64,000 nucleotides of DNA from Palaemon carinicauda (GCF_036898095.1 NC_090729.1:74532019-74596018), one strand, 5' to 3'. Shown: positions 42,403 to 54,832, numbered from the stretch's first letter. The notes: a model not told the origin generated them from the sequence alone. A program made the numbers and translations.

Positions 42403-42750
42403 CTCCTATAGTAAAGAATGAGGGTTTGTATCAAGTGTAGGAACAAATGACAAACTTATAACAGAGTTTGTATTTTCCTAACATACAAACCCGAATTCTT
42501 TACACAAATCTTCCCTCCATCACCGCCCCCTAGGATAGTCCTAGCTAGAATCCGATTGAAGGTAAACAGCAGCTACCGACCGGCGGTCCCCCCCACCACT
42601 GATAGGTGGGTATTTACCTGCCCAGTTGTTAACGACCTTGTTAAGGTTTTTCTGTCGTATATTCCAGCTCGCGCTAGAATATCTCCTATAGTAAAGAATT
42701 CGGGTTTGTATGTTAGGAAAAATACAAACTCTGTTATAAGTTTGTCATAT
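42403..42750. repeat. Family 3 3' terminal inverted-repeat pair
   Basis: Arms 42448-42503 and 42691-42747 are an almost perfect 56-base inverted repeat. CTCCTATAGTAAAGAA also occurs as a direct repeat at about 42404 and 42683. The layout (tip, arm, spacer, arm) matches the DIRS 3' palindromes, with unrelated sequence. Confidence 0.8.
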
Positions 42751-42754
42751 CTCT

Positions 42755-45700
42755 TCACCATTGCAATGTTATCATTGCCAAATGTATGGCCATTTAAGCC
42801 AGAAATGCAAGGAAAAACTAAATGATAAGCCAGCTTGAAAAGCAGATAAGGCCAGGGCAACCTTTCTCAATGGTTCTGAAGAAAACTTGCCAAAGCACAC
42901 GGATGAAAATTATATCCCTACTCCTAACATAAAGAAACATATGAAAGTAGGTAAAGAGGTTGAAAGTCCCATTGAAATTTTATATCCAGAAATTGTAGAA
43001 AAATCAAAGCAGATACTTAAAGATATGAAAGATATTCTAAGGCCATCTACTCCCATTCTAAACAATAGTACAAACCTCTCTCAGGCCATGTCCTTGTCTG
43101 ATGTAATGAAGGTTCCACTTGAAACCAATTTACCTGGTGAGCCTGTAGTGGGGAAGGTGCAAAAACCTGATAGTTCACAACCTTTTAATTGAAAAGAGAG
43201 AGACCTCCATCTCTCTCGCCTCCTACAATAAAAAACATTAAAGTTACGACTTCAAATGAATATGAAGTCTTGTCTGCTGTTTCTGATCAACTGGAAGAAA
43301 ACTTAAATAAATCAGAAATTCAAGTTGAGGTCCACCCATCCTCCTCAACAATTAGACCAAAAGGACATAAAGAGAAGACAAACATAAAACCCAATATATC
43401 AAGATCCTCTATAGAAATACCACCAGGAAATAGTGTTAGAACAAATATTGCCAATGGGAAGACCTCGTCCAAGGTGTCTTCCAAAAAATAAACTATAGTT
43501 TTTTCCTCCATTCTGCAATGGAATTGCCAGGGTTTAAGGGCGAAATATGAAGAACTTAAGCTCCTCATACATGAGTACTGCCTTATAATTGTATGTCTAC
43601 AGGAGAGCAAGCTCGATGCTAATATTTCTTTTCCTCGAGAGTATGTTAGCTATAGGACACCATATGATCAACGAGCAGGGAGCCATGGAGGAAGTCTTAT
43701 ATACGTTCGTCAAGATGTTCCCTAAATATCTTTGTCTATCTGCACCCCTCTGCAGGCAGTAGTTGTACAGATTGATATAGGGAGAAAATACACAATCTGT
43801 TCTCTTTATTTGCCTCCAAATGATAACATCTCATATGACAATTTAGTAGAGGTGATTAAACAACTCCCACAACCTTTTCTCTTACTAGAAGATCTTAATA
43901 GTAGACATCCATTATGGGGTGATGTTTTGGCAAACGCAAGGGATAATATTATATCATCAATTTTGGAGAATGAAGATGTAGGACTCCTTAATACAGGAGA
44001 GCCCACACACTTTCATGTACAGGCAGGTACCTTGTCCCGCATTTTAATTGTAGAACATTAGATGATTGGCATACTAGTGATCATGCACCAATCATTATAA
44101 ACACCAACAATGGTCCACCTTTACAGAGATCGCCACGATGGAATCTTGATAAGGCAGATTGGGATATATTTTGGGAGCTAAGTCAAATTGAAGGAAATGC
44201 AGAACAGTTTGAAGGTGGTGATGATGCCATAGACTTACTTAATGGAACTCTTCACACAGTAGGAGTCAATTCCATTCCCAAAACAACAGGGATATTCAAA
44301 CGATGACCAGTCCTCTGGTGGTCATCAGAACTAACTGCCCTGCACAGAGCCATAAGAAAGTCTTTTAACCCGTCGTGCCATGAAAGAAGCTAGACGCCAG
44401 TCTTGGGTGTCATTTTTTTCCTCCATTAACAGTAGAACACCATCATCTGTGTGGAGGAAAGTGAAAAAGAAAGCAGCCAAATTCACCCCAAACCCACCAT
44501 TAGTGTTAAGGGTAAATGGTCAGTATATGACTGGAGCAACCAAAGTTAGCAATGCCCTGGCTGATCATTTTTTAAATGTATCATGCAAGTGTGAAGGAGC
44601 TCCTGGTCACCAGTATAGGAGCATTTAACTAAAGAAAGCTTTAAATTTCGCAACAAGAAGGGAAGAGTCATACAATTCTCCTTTTACTGAAAGAGAATTT
44701 GATTCTGCACTTGCTACGTGTAACAATACAGCCCCTGGACCCGATGGAATTCCATATGCAATGGTTAAACATGTACATTTTAATACCAAGTTATTTATTT
44801 TGAGCATTATTAATAGAATATGGCATGATCGTAGTTATGCAAGTGTTTGGGAACCTGCCATTATTTTAGCCTTTTAAAACTGGGTAAGGATAAGTTTTTA
44901 TCAGCAAGCTATAGAATTATTGCATTGACATCTTGCTTATGTAAGATCATGGAGAAGATGGTCAATGCAAGACTGATGTGGTACCTTGAAAAGAAAGATA
45001 TTTGATCACCTATCCAGTGTGAATTCAGGAAAATGCACTCAACAACTGATGTGTTGATACGACTTTAGTCCTCTATTTGTGAAGCCTTTGCTCCCAAACA
45101 GCATCTTTTAACAGTCTTTTTTTACCTTGAAAAGGCATATGATACTGCATGGAGATATGGTATATTTAAAACCATTCATGAATTGGGTTTAAAAGGAGAG
45201 CTACCACTGTTTATTCAGTCATTTCTTTCACATGGAGTTTTTCAATTGAAAGTAGGGGAAACTCAATCAGAGAGTAAATGTCAGGAAGAAGGAGTTTCCC
45301 AGGGTAGTGTACTGAGTGTGACCCTATTTGCACTAGCGATTAATGGGATATCCTCAGTCATTCCCCAAGATATCCTCTCTACACTATTTGTGGATGATCT
45401 CTCTATATCATTTGCTGGAGCTGGAATGGCAATGGTTGAGAGAAAACTACAACTCGCAATTGATAAAATTATTCAGTCGGCTGATATGAATGGGTTTAAG
45501 TTTTCAACAAGCAAAACTACTATTGTCCATTTTTGTCGTATGCGGGGAGTACATCCAGACCCGGATATATATATGAAAGGGCAACGGATCCCATGTGTAG
45601 GGGAAGCTAAATTTTTAGTATTGATTTTCGATTGTAGGTTGACCTGGGTCCCACACTTAAAGGCGTTAAAAGCTAAATGTCTTGAGGCTCTGAATCTTTT

Positions 45701-46232
45701 AGAAGTATTGTCCCATACATCATGGGGGCAGACCGTAAAACTATTTTAAAATTATACAAGGCCTTAATTTTTCTCAAAATTAGTTATGGGTGTAAAATAT
45801 ACTCCTCAGCCACTCCAAGCCGATTGAAGATATTAGATTCAATACAGCATGCTGGTATTAGATTGTCCACAGGAGTGTCTAGAACCTCGCATATCCCAAG
45901 TCTCCTTGTTGATGCTGGAGAGTTACCTCTAGACCATTACCGAATGTCTTCCATTATTTGGTATTGGTTTAGGTTACAAAGACTCCCTAACTCTTTAGCC
46001 TTTCAGACTGCAAGCCTTGTAAGGCACTCAACATACTTTGAGTTGCACTCAAAATCTCCTCAACCGTATGGCTTTCGGGTAAAATAATTATTAAACAGTC
46101 TTCATATAATTAGAGGTAAGGTGCTTCCATGTAAGATATCATCAACCCCTCCGTGGAAATTACCAGAGATATCTTTTTGTAAATATTTTATTGGTGTTAA
46201 GAAAATTATGACTGAATTAGAAGCTATGTCTC
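42755..46232 (+). mobile_element. I-group non-LTR retrotransposon, copy 2 (truncated both ends)
   Basis: It starts in ORF1 at its zinc knuckle (YGHLSQKCKEK, about 42785) and continues through endonuclease and RT. It ends near 46232 just after the start of the RNase H region, where a DIRS terminal fragment begins. Same family as copy 3; the two are easily aligned by eye. Confidence 0.85.
42770..46230 (+). pseudogene. ORF1 end, endonuclease and RT of LINE copy 2, broken
   Basis: ORF1 tail 42887-43491. Endonuclease pieces: LQWNCQGLRAKYEEL (about 43515), CLQESKL, YTICSLYLPPND (about 43795), LLEDLNSRHPLWGD (about 43890; normally GDLN), DDWHTSDHAP (about 44060). RT: APGPDGIPYAMV (about 44735), GVSQGSVLSVTLFALAING (about 45293), LFVDDLSISFAG (catalytic, about 45388). 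Stops near 43195, 43723, 44305, 44875 and 45005, plus frame changes. Confidence 0.85.
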
Positions 46233-46348
46233 TTTTTTTTAGCTCAAGCCATGTCGTCCTGATGGAAGGTTTCTATAAGTAGCTTTCTAAGGGATATTTG
46301 CTACAGTGATATTCCCAGAAAATTTACCTTTAGGTATCCAGAATTCTA
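46233..46348 (-). repeat. DIRS 5' terminal repeat fragment
   Basis: Starts with AGCTCAAGCCATGTCGTCC, the tip of the DIRS terminal repeat, and continues about 110 bases like 20055-20160. It stops where the Tigger relic begins. Orientation is that of an outer end reading rightward. Confidence 0.7.
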
Positions 46349-46719
46349 ACAGCAGCCTTACATCATTCTAATATGGTATGACTGCATCTGATTTGCGTTT
46401 CATGTTCGATTTAATTTTACTACGTACTGTATACAGTACTGAATTATCGTATGATCACATTCTCTTTTCGTGTTTTATTTCTTTCTGTGCTTAATTATAT
46501 GTCATATGTAATGCAATGAACAATCAGTAAGAGCAGATATTACTAATTACAGTATTAATGGAATTACAGGTAACGAAATATCGTATTTGGGGTCTTCAGA
46601 TATTGCGGTATTTTCGAAATTTCCGGAAAATCCGCGATATGTATATATATATGGGTTATGGAAAAAACCCGCGAAGTGGTGAATCCGCGATGGTCGAACC
46701 GCGAAGTAGCGAGGGTTCA

Positions 46720-46722
<3 letters not shown>
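46349..46722. mobile_element. Tigger/pogo-type relic, third copy
   Basis: Matches 18690-19065 and 28945-29316. It ends with GCGAAGTAGCGAGGGTTCACTG followed by TA repeats. No transposase. Confidence 0.65.
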
Positions 46723-46797
<75 letters not shown>

Positions 46798-46840
46798 TAT
46801 ATATATATGTATATTTATAAAAATTTATATGTATAATATA

Positions 46841-46907
<67 letters not shown>

Positions 46908-46920
46908 TGTATATATATTA
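46722..46920. repeat. TA microsatellite, two blocks
   Basis: TA runs at about 46722-46808 and 46845-46910, separated by AT-rich sequence. They join the Tigger terminus to the DIRS D end. Confidence 0.95.
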
Positions 46921-46929
46921 TATACATAT

Positions 46930-47410
46930 AAGGGATTTTGACGAAGGAAAAGTATTTTTGGGTGAGATGCCATGTCGTCCTTATGGAAGTTCCTTCTGGC
47001 ACCTTCTACGATTGATATTACAAGAGAATTACCGTCAGGTATCACAGGGTTCCAACCCCTGGAAACGACTATCCGAAGATATCGTGTAAAATCAAGGACG
47101 TATTCTAAGATAACCATAGATATCTGCAACCCAGTCTAGTCCACTAAGGGGCAGGATAAGTAAGGAGCCGTTACACATCCTATCACCTTCCAGTCCTCCA
47201 ATACGGTCCAACTTCCCATTCCATGACGCAGCTGCGCTACTGTGAAGTAGAAGCCTCCAACGAGCAAACGGGGGGGGGGGGGGGTGGTTAAAGTAGGATG
47301 TAATGGGTGGGCCATCAGGACGAAATGTCTATCTCACCCAAAAATAGATTTTTCCTTTGTGAAAATCCCTTTTTAGGGCTCAAGCCATGTCGTCCTGATG
47401 GAAGTGTACC
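46930..47410. repeat. 3' terminal palindrome of DIRS D
   Basis: Arms at about 46930-46990 and 47310-47372, with GTATTTTTGGGTGAGATG and CTATCTCACCCAAAAATAG, are inverted repeats. The outer-tip complement follows (GGGCTCAAGCCATGTCGTCC, near 47376). A G run lies at 47270-47284 between the arms. Sequence is diverged from A and B, but the arm motif is kept. Confidence 0.75.
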
Positions 47411-47895
47411 AGAGCATTATGTATACTCGATGTGAGGCTTCCCCATGGGAAAACCTGCCATAATAGGTGCTCACCACTTATATGATGAAATATAATAAAT
47501 TTCTACCTGAAAAAGAATCCAACATAGACATGAATTGGTAAATATGGCAGTGTTCTAAGGGGAAAGATATGTGACCCGCTATCAACCATCCCTTTGGTGA
47601 AGAACACTCCCCTAAAACGATGTGAAGAATACATATTACTAATACCATGAGCGTAGTGAGTAACCATGAAGGAACAAATACTAATCTTTAAAAAGATTCT
47701 TAGTGTGCAGTGCTAGTAGAAATCCCCATAGTATGCTAAGTTTCATTCTACTACCAGGAATTAAGTCTAGCAATAAAAAGCATCAAACAGTATACAATTT
47801 TTATTAGACAATCTAAATTAGCAAAGTTCAATACAGTTCATATGAGGAGCATTTGATCTGCAATGTACTCCAAATTATATCCCCAATAAAATTCT
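47411..47895 (-). other. 3' non-coding region of DIRS D
   Basis: No gene recognised. AT-rich sequence between the recombinase and the palindrome. Confidence 0.5.
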
Positions 47896-48173
47896 TTACC
47901 TAATTAAGCATGAGGGGAGAGAATTTGTTTTATCATTCTTAGCCAAAAAGGTAGGATCAGGGTATAAATTAACTTCACCATTGTCTGTAAATTCTATGTG
48001 ACCTTCATCTCTAGAGAGAGCCACAATTTCACTAACCCGAGCACCAGAAGCCATCACGATTAGAAAAATTACTTTTTGAGATAAATCTCGTAAAGATGCT
48101 GTCTGATTGTCAATTTCTGAAGCCAGTTGTGAAACTTTATCCAATGACCAGGAGATCGGCCTCGGTGGAACTG
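47896..48173 (-). pseudogene. DIRS D tyrosine recombinase, middle part
   Basis: Frame with SWSLDKVSQLAS, SLRDLSQKVIFLIVMASGARVSEIVALS (first catalytic Arg) and NLYPDPTFLAKND. It stops near 47896 with a shifted end, and the HxxR/Tyr part is missing, so a deletion removed the C-terminal catalytic half. It joins in frame with 58321 when the LINE is ignored. Confidence 0.8.
48165..48173. repeat. Target-site duplication, left copy
   Basis: GTGGAACTG immediately before the LINE 5' end. The identical 9 bases lie at 58321-58329 after its 3' tail. Confidence 0.85.
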
Positions 48174-48221
48174 CCCCCCAGATGCTGAAGCCTTGATGAG
48201 GATGGGGGGCTTAGGGATTAG

Positions 48222-48280
48222 CAGTTGGGCACTAATGAACAGTGGGAACTACTTTCCCACTGGACCTTGGTGCCCAACTG
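48222..48280 (+). other. Nested perfect stem-loop in the LINE 5' UTR
   Basis: Outer arms CAGTTGGGCAC (48222-48232) and GTGCCCAACTG (48270-48280) are perfectly complementary. Inside are CAGTGGGAA (48240-48248) and TTCCCACTG (48254-48262), also perfect. The two stems stack into one extended hairpin about 50 bases from the element's 5' end. It may act in RNA structure or translation; the function is unknown. Confidence 0.75.
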
Positions 48281-48840
48281 TTGATCCAACTAAATTAGTC
48301 AGCACTTTCTCTCCATTCTTTTGATTACTTCTTTTATTCTCCCATCTCTTCCTCTTGGGCATGAACTTGTTGACGACTTTGGCTTGTATGAGTTAGGTTT
48401 TGACTGCTTCTTTGAATTTGGCACAGGGTGGGATGGATGTCATACCATCTCAACCTGTACAAATTTAGATGCCATCACCCTCTGGCAGACCCCATTGGGT
48501 GTAGACCAAGTCTGTTAAGAGTCAGGCTCCAGTGATCTGGTTTTAAGTTGCCCATATTTGCGAGTAATGGGTGACGCCAGGCATTGGAGTCGTCGGTGGG
48601 AGTGGCTAACTACCCCCACTGACCAGTGTACGCCCACCTTAAGAGAGGCAGCCCCTCTCTAATAGAGGACTGGTCCCTGCTGAAGCCTCTTCTCGTGTTG
48701 GGGCACATGGGATAGGGGGACTGACATCTTCCGATAAGAGGTGGATAACCCGGCTTGCTTCTACTTCAAAAACTAACCCCTCTGTTGACGACCTGGAAAC
48801 TCTAAAGGACCATTCTACTAATGTTCAAAAACAAAGTAAT
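48281..48840 (+). other. 5' UTR of LINE copy 3
   Basis: No gene. It includes GAGAGGCAGCCCCTCTC near 48642, another small hairpin, and GGGTGACGCCAGGC near 48569. An internal promoter is expected for full-length LINEs but cannot be pinpointed. Confidence 0.5.
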
Positions 48841-50467
48841 TTGGGTGACATGGAGAATTTGCGAATCCTTCATGTCACTCAGATTCCCATTGAAACCAAT
48901 TATGATGTGCTGTATAAATTATTTCAATGTTATTGTCACATCAGGGAAATTAGAATGAGGCCTGAAGGTGACAAATTGGATTCATGGATATCATTTGATA
49001 ACCATGATGAAGCATTCAATGCAATCAATGATATCATCAATATTAAAATCAATAATTTGAATTTCAAGGGTGCTCTTTGTGATCGGGTACCTAAGAATCT
49101 AGATGTTTATAAACCTGCAGATTGGATTGATAAAGATAAAGAGGTAGTTGTACCCTCCCAGAGAAAGCCAAAACCACCAAAGTGGCTTGTTGCTCAATCA
49201 AAAGAGTACTGGAAATTATTTCAAGATATGTAAATTTCTTCAAAAGAAAGTAGGTACCATCGCACCAGGAGATATATCTTGGTTGGAAAGAACAGTTTCC
49301 TTATAAATGCCAAATCAGAAACTCACTGTTATACTGTACTTTGCAATTTAAATACAGAGAATAATGACATAAAGCTGGATATGAAACCCCATCTAAACTT
49401 CAGTTATGGAAGGGGACTAGTTTTTAATAGAGACATGAGTTTACAGAAGAGGAGATATTTGCCATGTGTTCTTTAACTGTGTGGAAAGTGCATAAAGTCC
49501 CTGGAATGTCAATGATTATCCTGACTTTCCAGGATGCTGATGTGCCTTTCCACATTTACATAGAAAATGAACGAATTAAAGTTCTAACTTTTAAGCAGAA
49601 GCCGCTGCAATGTTTCAATTGCTTTAGATATGGGCATCCATCTAAAGTTTGCAAGAATGATAAAATGTATAGTACTTGCTGAAATGTTTACCATGGAGAA
49701 TGTACACTAGAGGCCAATTGTATAAACTGCAATTTGAATCACAAATCTACTGATAGGAACTGCCAGCAATATAAGTTGGAAGAGGCTGCTCTTAATAAAT
49801 CCAGTATCGAACACATAAGTGTGGGGCATGCCAAGAGACTATTGAGTAAATCAGCAAGTTATGCAAAAGTAATGAAATCAGGAGAAAAAATGAGGCAGGA
49901 GACATCCAACCCACCTAATACTGCCTCTATTCCCCAGAAAAGAAATTTCCCATCTTCTGATAGAATTCTAGAGGATAAGGCAAGAATATCACGTAAGACT
50001 TTGCTCACCTCTAGTAAACCTTTGTCCCCCACTACAAAGGATAATACTAACCTCTCTCAGGCTATATTTTTGCCTGATTTGATGGAGGCTCCACATAAAA
50101 CAGAGCTATCAGGTGCACCTGAAGTGGGGAAAACATCAAAACCTAATAAATCACCACCTGTCAATAGGAAAAGAGAGAGACCTCCATCTCTCTCACCCCC
50201 ATCCATCAAAACACCAAAGTTATGACATCAAATAGATATAATGTTTTGCCTGTTGATATTTCAGATCAACAGGAAAACATCTTGAATCAATCAAAAATTC
50301 AAGTTGAGGTCCACCATCCCCCACAAGAATTGGGTACGAACAACACTGAAAAGGCTAATATAAAACCTAACTTATCAAGACCCAAACTTAAGAAGACTAC
50401 AGAAAATATTGTCAAATCAAAAACTGTCAATGGGAAGACCTCATCAAAGATGTCTTCCAGAAAGTAA
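48841..50467 (+). pseudogene. LINE copy 3 ORF1 (nucleic-acid-binding protein), broken
   Basis: N-terminus 48841-49233 has an RRM-like fold: LRILHVTQIPIETNYDVLYKLF, then IREIRMRP and SWISFDNHDEAFNAIND. A middle part follows at 49279-49560. Zinc knuckles of C-x2-C-x4-H-x4-C type lie at about 49607-49650 (CFNCFRYGHPSKVC) and about 49690-49755. The C-terminus is basic and Ser/Pro-rich, with RKRERPPSLSPP. Stops near 49231, 49474, 49680 and 50223 break it. Such proteins coat the LINE RNA. Confidence 0.8.
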
Positions 50468-50914
50468 TACGTAGTTTTTTCATCCATTTTGCAATGGAAT
50501 TTTCAGGGTTTGAGGGCCAAATATGAAGAACTTGAGCTCTTAATTCACGAGCATTCCCCCATAATTGTATGTCTACTGGAGAGCAAGCTTGATTCAAATA
50601 CCCCTTATCCTCGCGAATATATTAGTATGGAGCCATGGCGGAAGTCTCACATACGTTCATCGAGATGTTCCCCAACTACCTTTATCTGTCCGTACACCTC
50701 TGTAGGCAGTGGCTGTACAGATTGATATAGGAAGAAAATATACAATCTGTTCGCTGTACTTCCCTCCAAATAATAACGTATCGTATGATGATTGAGTAGA
50801 GGTGATTCAACAGCTCCCTCAACCTTTTCTTTTACTTGGAGATTTGAATGGTAGACATCCTTTGTGGGGTGATGTTTTAGCAAACACCAAGGGCAATACA
50901 GTGAGGAAGAAGCC

Positions 50915-51903
50915 TTGGAGGCAGTGCTGCTGGTGTTTGAGAAGTACGGCTGCCCCGAAAAGAAAAAGGAATATCGTGGCGCTCAGAAGAAGGAAAATAA
51001 CATACGACAAATTATGACGTTAATGTGTCAGTCACCTGCACCTGAAGGTACTGAATTTTGTATAACGAAGTGTACCCAAGTGTCTCCAGTAACTATGGAT
51101 CATGTCGACATGGCAAAGGTGCTGAAACTGTTTAGTGCTCTTCGTTTGGAGGTTCAGATCCTCTCCAATTCTAATAGGCAGCTTAGAGAAAAAGTTTCAA
51201 AAATAGAAGAAAATTTCAAAAATAGAAGAAAATGTTAGCAAAAAGGAAATAACGACTTTAGTGAAGGAGAATATTGCTACAAAGCAGAAAAGAAAAACGT
51301 CAGACGAAGTGATAGCATAACAAGCTGAACTACTTCATCTTTACAGAAAAAGGTCGGATACTAAAAACACTGACAAATTTACATCTGGCAAAGCTTCTAA
51401 AGGAACTGCTGAACTGTATACTGGAGAGGACATGAGTAATGAAACGGTTACTCGGGATGTCATGCTACAGAATGATTCAGATGAGGATCTAGCCTCCACG
51501 ACATCATCAACATCTTTGAACGAATGGGAGCTCCAGCCATGGCAGCGGAGAAAAGTGCGAAGGCAGATGCAGAGGAGAAATGAAAACGGACCATCTGGAG
51601 TTCCACACCCCGGTTTCGCCACCTCAACCAAGTTATTAAGAAGAAAGCCTGCAGTAATAGGAACCAATGAGGGTACCGGTCTACTAGCAGCTGAACCTCG
51701 CACCAATATTTCTCCTTTGTGTCTAGGTTAAGTCCTCTTGTAAATGATGATGAATTGAAAATCCATGTCATAAATGTATATGGTAAAAATTCTGTTCAAT
51801 GTCAGAAACTCCAAGCGAAACATGACAATTATGTTTCCTTTAAAATATCAATCGAGAGCATTAAAAAAGTCAAAGTAACTAACCTTTTTCAGTCTGTTAA
51901 TTG
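50915..51903 (+). pseudogene. ORF1 of the nested LINE, broken
   Basis: Coiled-coil part at 50915-51238 (MAKVLKLFSALRLEVQILSNSNRQLREKVSKIEE). Basic linker at 51432-51731 (WQRRKVRRQMQRRNE). RRM-like end at about 51719-51900 (SRLSPLVNDDELKIHVINVYG, NYVSFKISI). Stops near 51236 and 51320 and a frame change near 51722 break it. The layout fits ORF1 proteins of CR1/L2-group elements. Confidence 0.65.
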
Positions 51904-54650
51904 ACCAAAAGGCGTAATGGTAAGGAAATGGTACGAAAAAAGAAATTAATCATGGCTTCAATTAATATAGCAACTTTTAACTGTAGATCTGTCAGGGAAA
52001 ATGTCCACGTTGTAAAAAATTTATGTAATAACTATAAGATAATAGCATTGCAAGAAACATTTTTGCCACAACAGGAGAGTAACTTTTTAAACAATATTGA
52101 TATTAAGTTTGATTCCATATCGTCGTCACCAGTAGACCTAAGTCAAGCTCTGGTGAGAGGAAGGCCATGTGGGGGTCTAGCTTTTTTAGTTCATGAGGAG
52201 ATCTCTCCGTATGTCAGGAAAATATCCACAAGAGATGAACGCTTTATATGTATAGATATTAGTCTGGGTGGTAGCACGATAAGGATTATCAATTGTTATA
52301 TGCCCTATTATAACGGTTCTAATACTGAGGAATACTTGAATAAATTAGGGAAAATGAAATGTCTATTTGAAGAACATCAGAATGATCATGTTATTGCTGT
52401 AGGGGATTTTAACGCTCACATTTCATCAGAATTTGGTGCAGAATTATTTGGGTGGTGTGATGAATATGACTGCTGTGCAGCCGACATCACCTCATTACCA
52501 CAGGATACCCATACGTGGGTAAGCGATGCTACGGGTCACACAAAGTGGCTGGACCATGTTGTGTGCCCTGACTCCCTCTTGAGTGCACTTCGATGTTTTA
52601 AAGTTTTTTACGAGGAGATAGGCTCAGACCACAAGCCTCTGGGTTTTAAACTTTGTGTGCAAGATTTTTCAGCATACATAGTAGCAGGGACTAATAATCG
52701 CAGAATAACTTACGAGGTTAGAAATAATGATGAATATAAAGTTCAAAGCGAGAAGACACTAAAAGAAATAGAGCTTCCAGTTGAGGCAATTGTCTGTAGA
52801 ACAAGGGGATGCAGAGACAGAAACCATGTATTTCTAATTGAAACATTTGCTGTCAATCTTGTTGAGGCATTGATTAAGAGTGGGGATACAAAAAATACCG
52901 GGGAGGTACATAGAAGTCATGGAATACCAGGCTGGAATGAAAACGTCAAATTACACCACGTTACAGCCAGACAAAAGTATTTATTATGGAAGGAAATGGG
53001 AATGCCGAGATCGGGTGTGCAATACGATGAGATGGTCCTGTCTAAACGAAATTTTAAAAAGGCACTCAAAGTCTGTAAGAAGACGGTAAACAAAACAATA
53101 AAGGAAAAAATCGCCAGAGATATGAGCAGGAGAAATCCTTGGAAAACAATAAACAAAATAAGAAAGAAAACTACCAAACTACCGGTAAGTATTGATGGAA
53201 TAAGGGGAGAATCAAACATAGCAGAAGGTTGGAAGAATCATTATGCTCATATTATGGAATGCACGAACCATCCAAAAATGTCTTTATCGATGGAAAATGA
53301 AGATGAAGAAAGCACCATACCAATTGTTTCTGTTAAAGACGTTCAAGATACTTTAAAATCCCTTTCATTAAATAGTGCCCTGACCCTGGATGGAATCACA
53401 GGGAATCACTTACGATATGCCCACCCAACTCTGTATGTGCATCTGTCACTTTTGTTCACTTGTTTGTTCAGGCATCATTTCGTATAAAAAAATCTGACTG
53501 AAATAAAAATTCTGAATTTAGCTAAGGATTACCATAAGTGTCTCTCTGATAAGAATAACTATCGTCCAATAGCCCTTACCTCTATTATTTCTAAGCTATT
53601 AGAATGCATCATCCTACAAAGATGCAAAGACTTGTTAACAACTTTGGATAATCAATTTGCTTATAAAACTAAACACAGCACTGATATGGCCCTTTTTCTT
53701 TTTAAACAAACATGCCAGTTTTATAGGTAAAAAAACACTCCAGTTTTTGTATGCGCAATGGATATGTCAAAGGCTTTCGATAAAGTGTGTCATGAAAGAT
53801 TATTTCAAATTTTAAAGAGAAGACATGTGCCATTTTACATTATAGCACTGCTACAGTACTGGTACAAAACTCAGGACTTTCGAGTAATGTGGGGCAATAG
53901 TCTTTCCTCTCCTTTTAAACCCAGTTGTGGTATTAGACAGGGTAGTGTTCTATCAGCACTTCTGTTTGCCGTATATGTGGATGACTTAAGTACAAAGATC
54001 CTCAGCAGGGAGGGTGGTTGCACAGTGGGAGAGGTTAAGGTGAATCATATCTTTTATGCAGATGATATAATACTTTTAGCCCCATCTTTAAAAGTGCTTC
54101 AAATACTCATAGATAAAAGTATGGAATATTTGAAATACCATTATCTTGAAGCCAACCCTGACAAGACCAAAGTTCTTGTTATAAAGCCCTGGAATTTTAT
54201 GTCATTTAGTGAACCATCACTCTATATTAATGACGTCAGGTTGGAAGTCGTTAAATCATGTAAATATCTTGGAATGAATATTAATGACAATCTAAAGGAT
54301 GATGACCATATTGTATCACTCTATCGAGGGCAATGCTTGTGAGGCAATATGTTGCTAAGGAACTTTCACATGTGCAATGATGAGGCAAAAGTACATTTGT
54401 TCAGATCTTTCTGTACTTCCCTTTATTGTATGCCTCTGGCAATGAAATATAAAAAGGAAACCCTACGAAAACTTAAGATATGTTATAATGACTCTGTTAG
54501 GTACCTGATGGGAATAGAAAGATTTTCGAGAGTAAGTGGACACTTTATTTCTTTAGGAATACCAACATTTGATGAATTAGTGAGAAAATGTATTGTAAGC
54601 TTGTTTCAGAGAGCAGAGTTAAAAAAACCACTTAATTTGTGCAATTTTTA
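51901..54650 (+). pseudogene. Endonuclease/RT of the nested LINE, broken
   Basis: Endonuclease open at 51901-53487: FNCRSVREN (Asn), ALQETFLP (Glu), INCYMPYYN, VGDFNAH (Asp/Asn), WLDHVV, GSDHKPLG (Asp/His). RT from about 53540: NNYRPIALTSI; stop near 53730; MDMSKAFDKVCHERLF (motif A, 53758); GIRQGSVLSALLFAVYVDD (about 53931); FYADDIILLAP (catalytic, about 54053); then a C-terminal domain to 54650. Breaks lie near 53487, 53730 and 54340. The endonuclease itself looks intact. Confidence 0.88.
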
Positions 54651-54832
54651 ACAGTGGTAGTTTAAAAAAATCATTAGTTTTTAAAGAGTGGTCTAAACAC
54701 ATTTTCTGTGTTTAGACCTTTTGTTTTATTCCTAATATATTTGTATATAACTATTGATTTTATTGTAATATTTTGTATATAGCTCTACAGCTAAAATAAA
54801 GAATTAGAAAGAATTTGAATTTGAATTTGAAT

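Larger units (their letters stand above)
34497..42750 (+). mobile_element. Family 3 tyrosine-recombinase retrotransposon, 8.2 kb
   Basis: Order on the plus strand: leader, a gag-like start (34877), a long degenerate repeat-rich region, an inserted SINE (40424-40738), a broken recombinase (40790-41944), a 3' UTR and a terminal inverted-repeat pair (42403-42750). No RT or RNase H motifs were found between gag and recombinase, so that part is deleted or too degraded to see. The left boundary is approximate. Confidence 0.6.
50900..54832 (+). mobile_element. CR1/L2-type LINE nested in LINE copy 3
   Basis: A 3.9 kb element with ORF1, endonuclease and RT but no RNase H, ending in repeated GAATTT. 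The surrounding endonuclease sequence (GGGCAATA before, TCTCATCAATT after) is continuous in copy 2 at 43940-43965, which fixes the boundaries within a few bases. No clear target duplication. It is likely 5'-truncated in ORF1. Confidence 0.88.
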
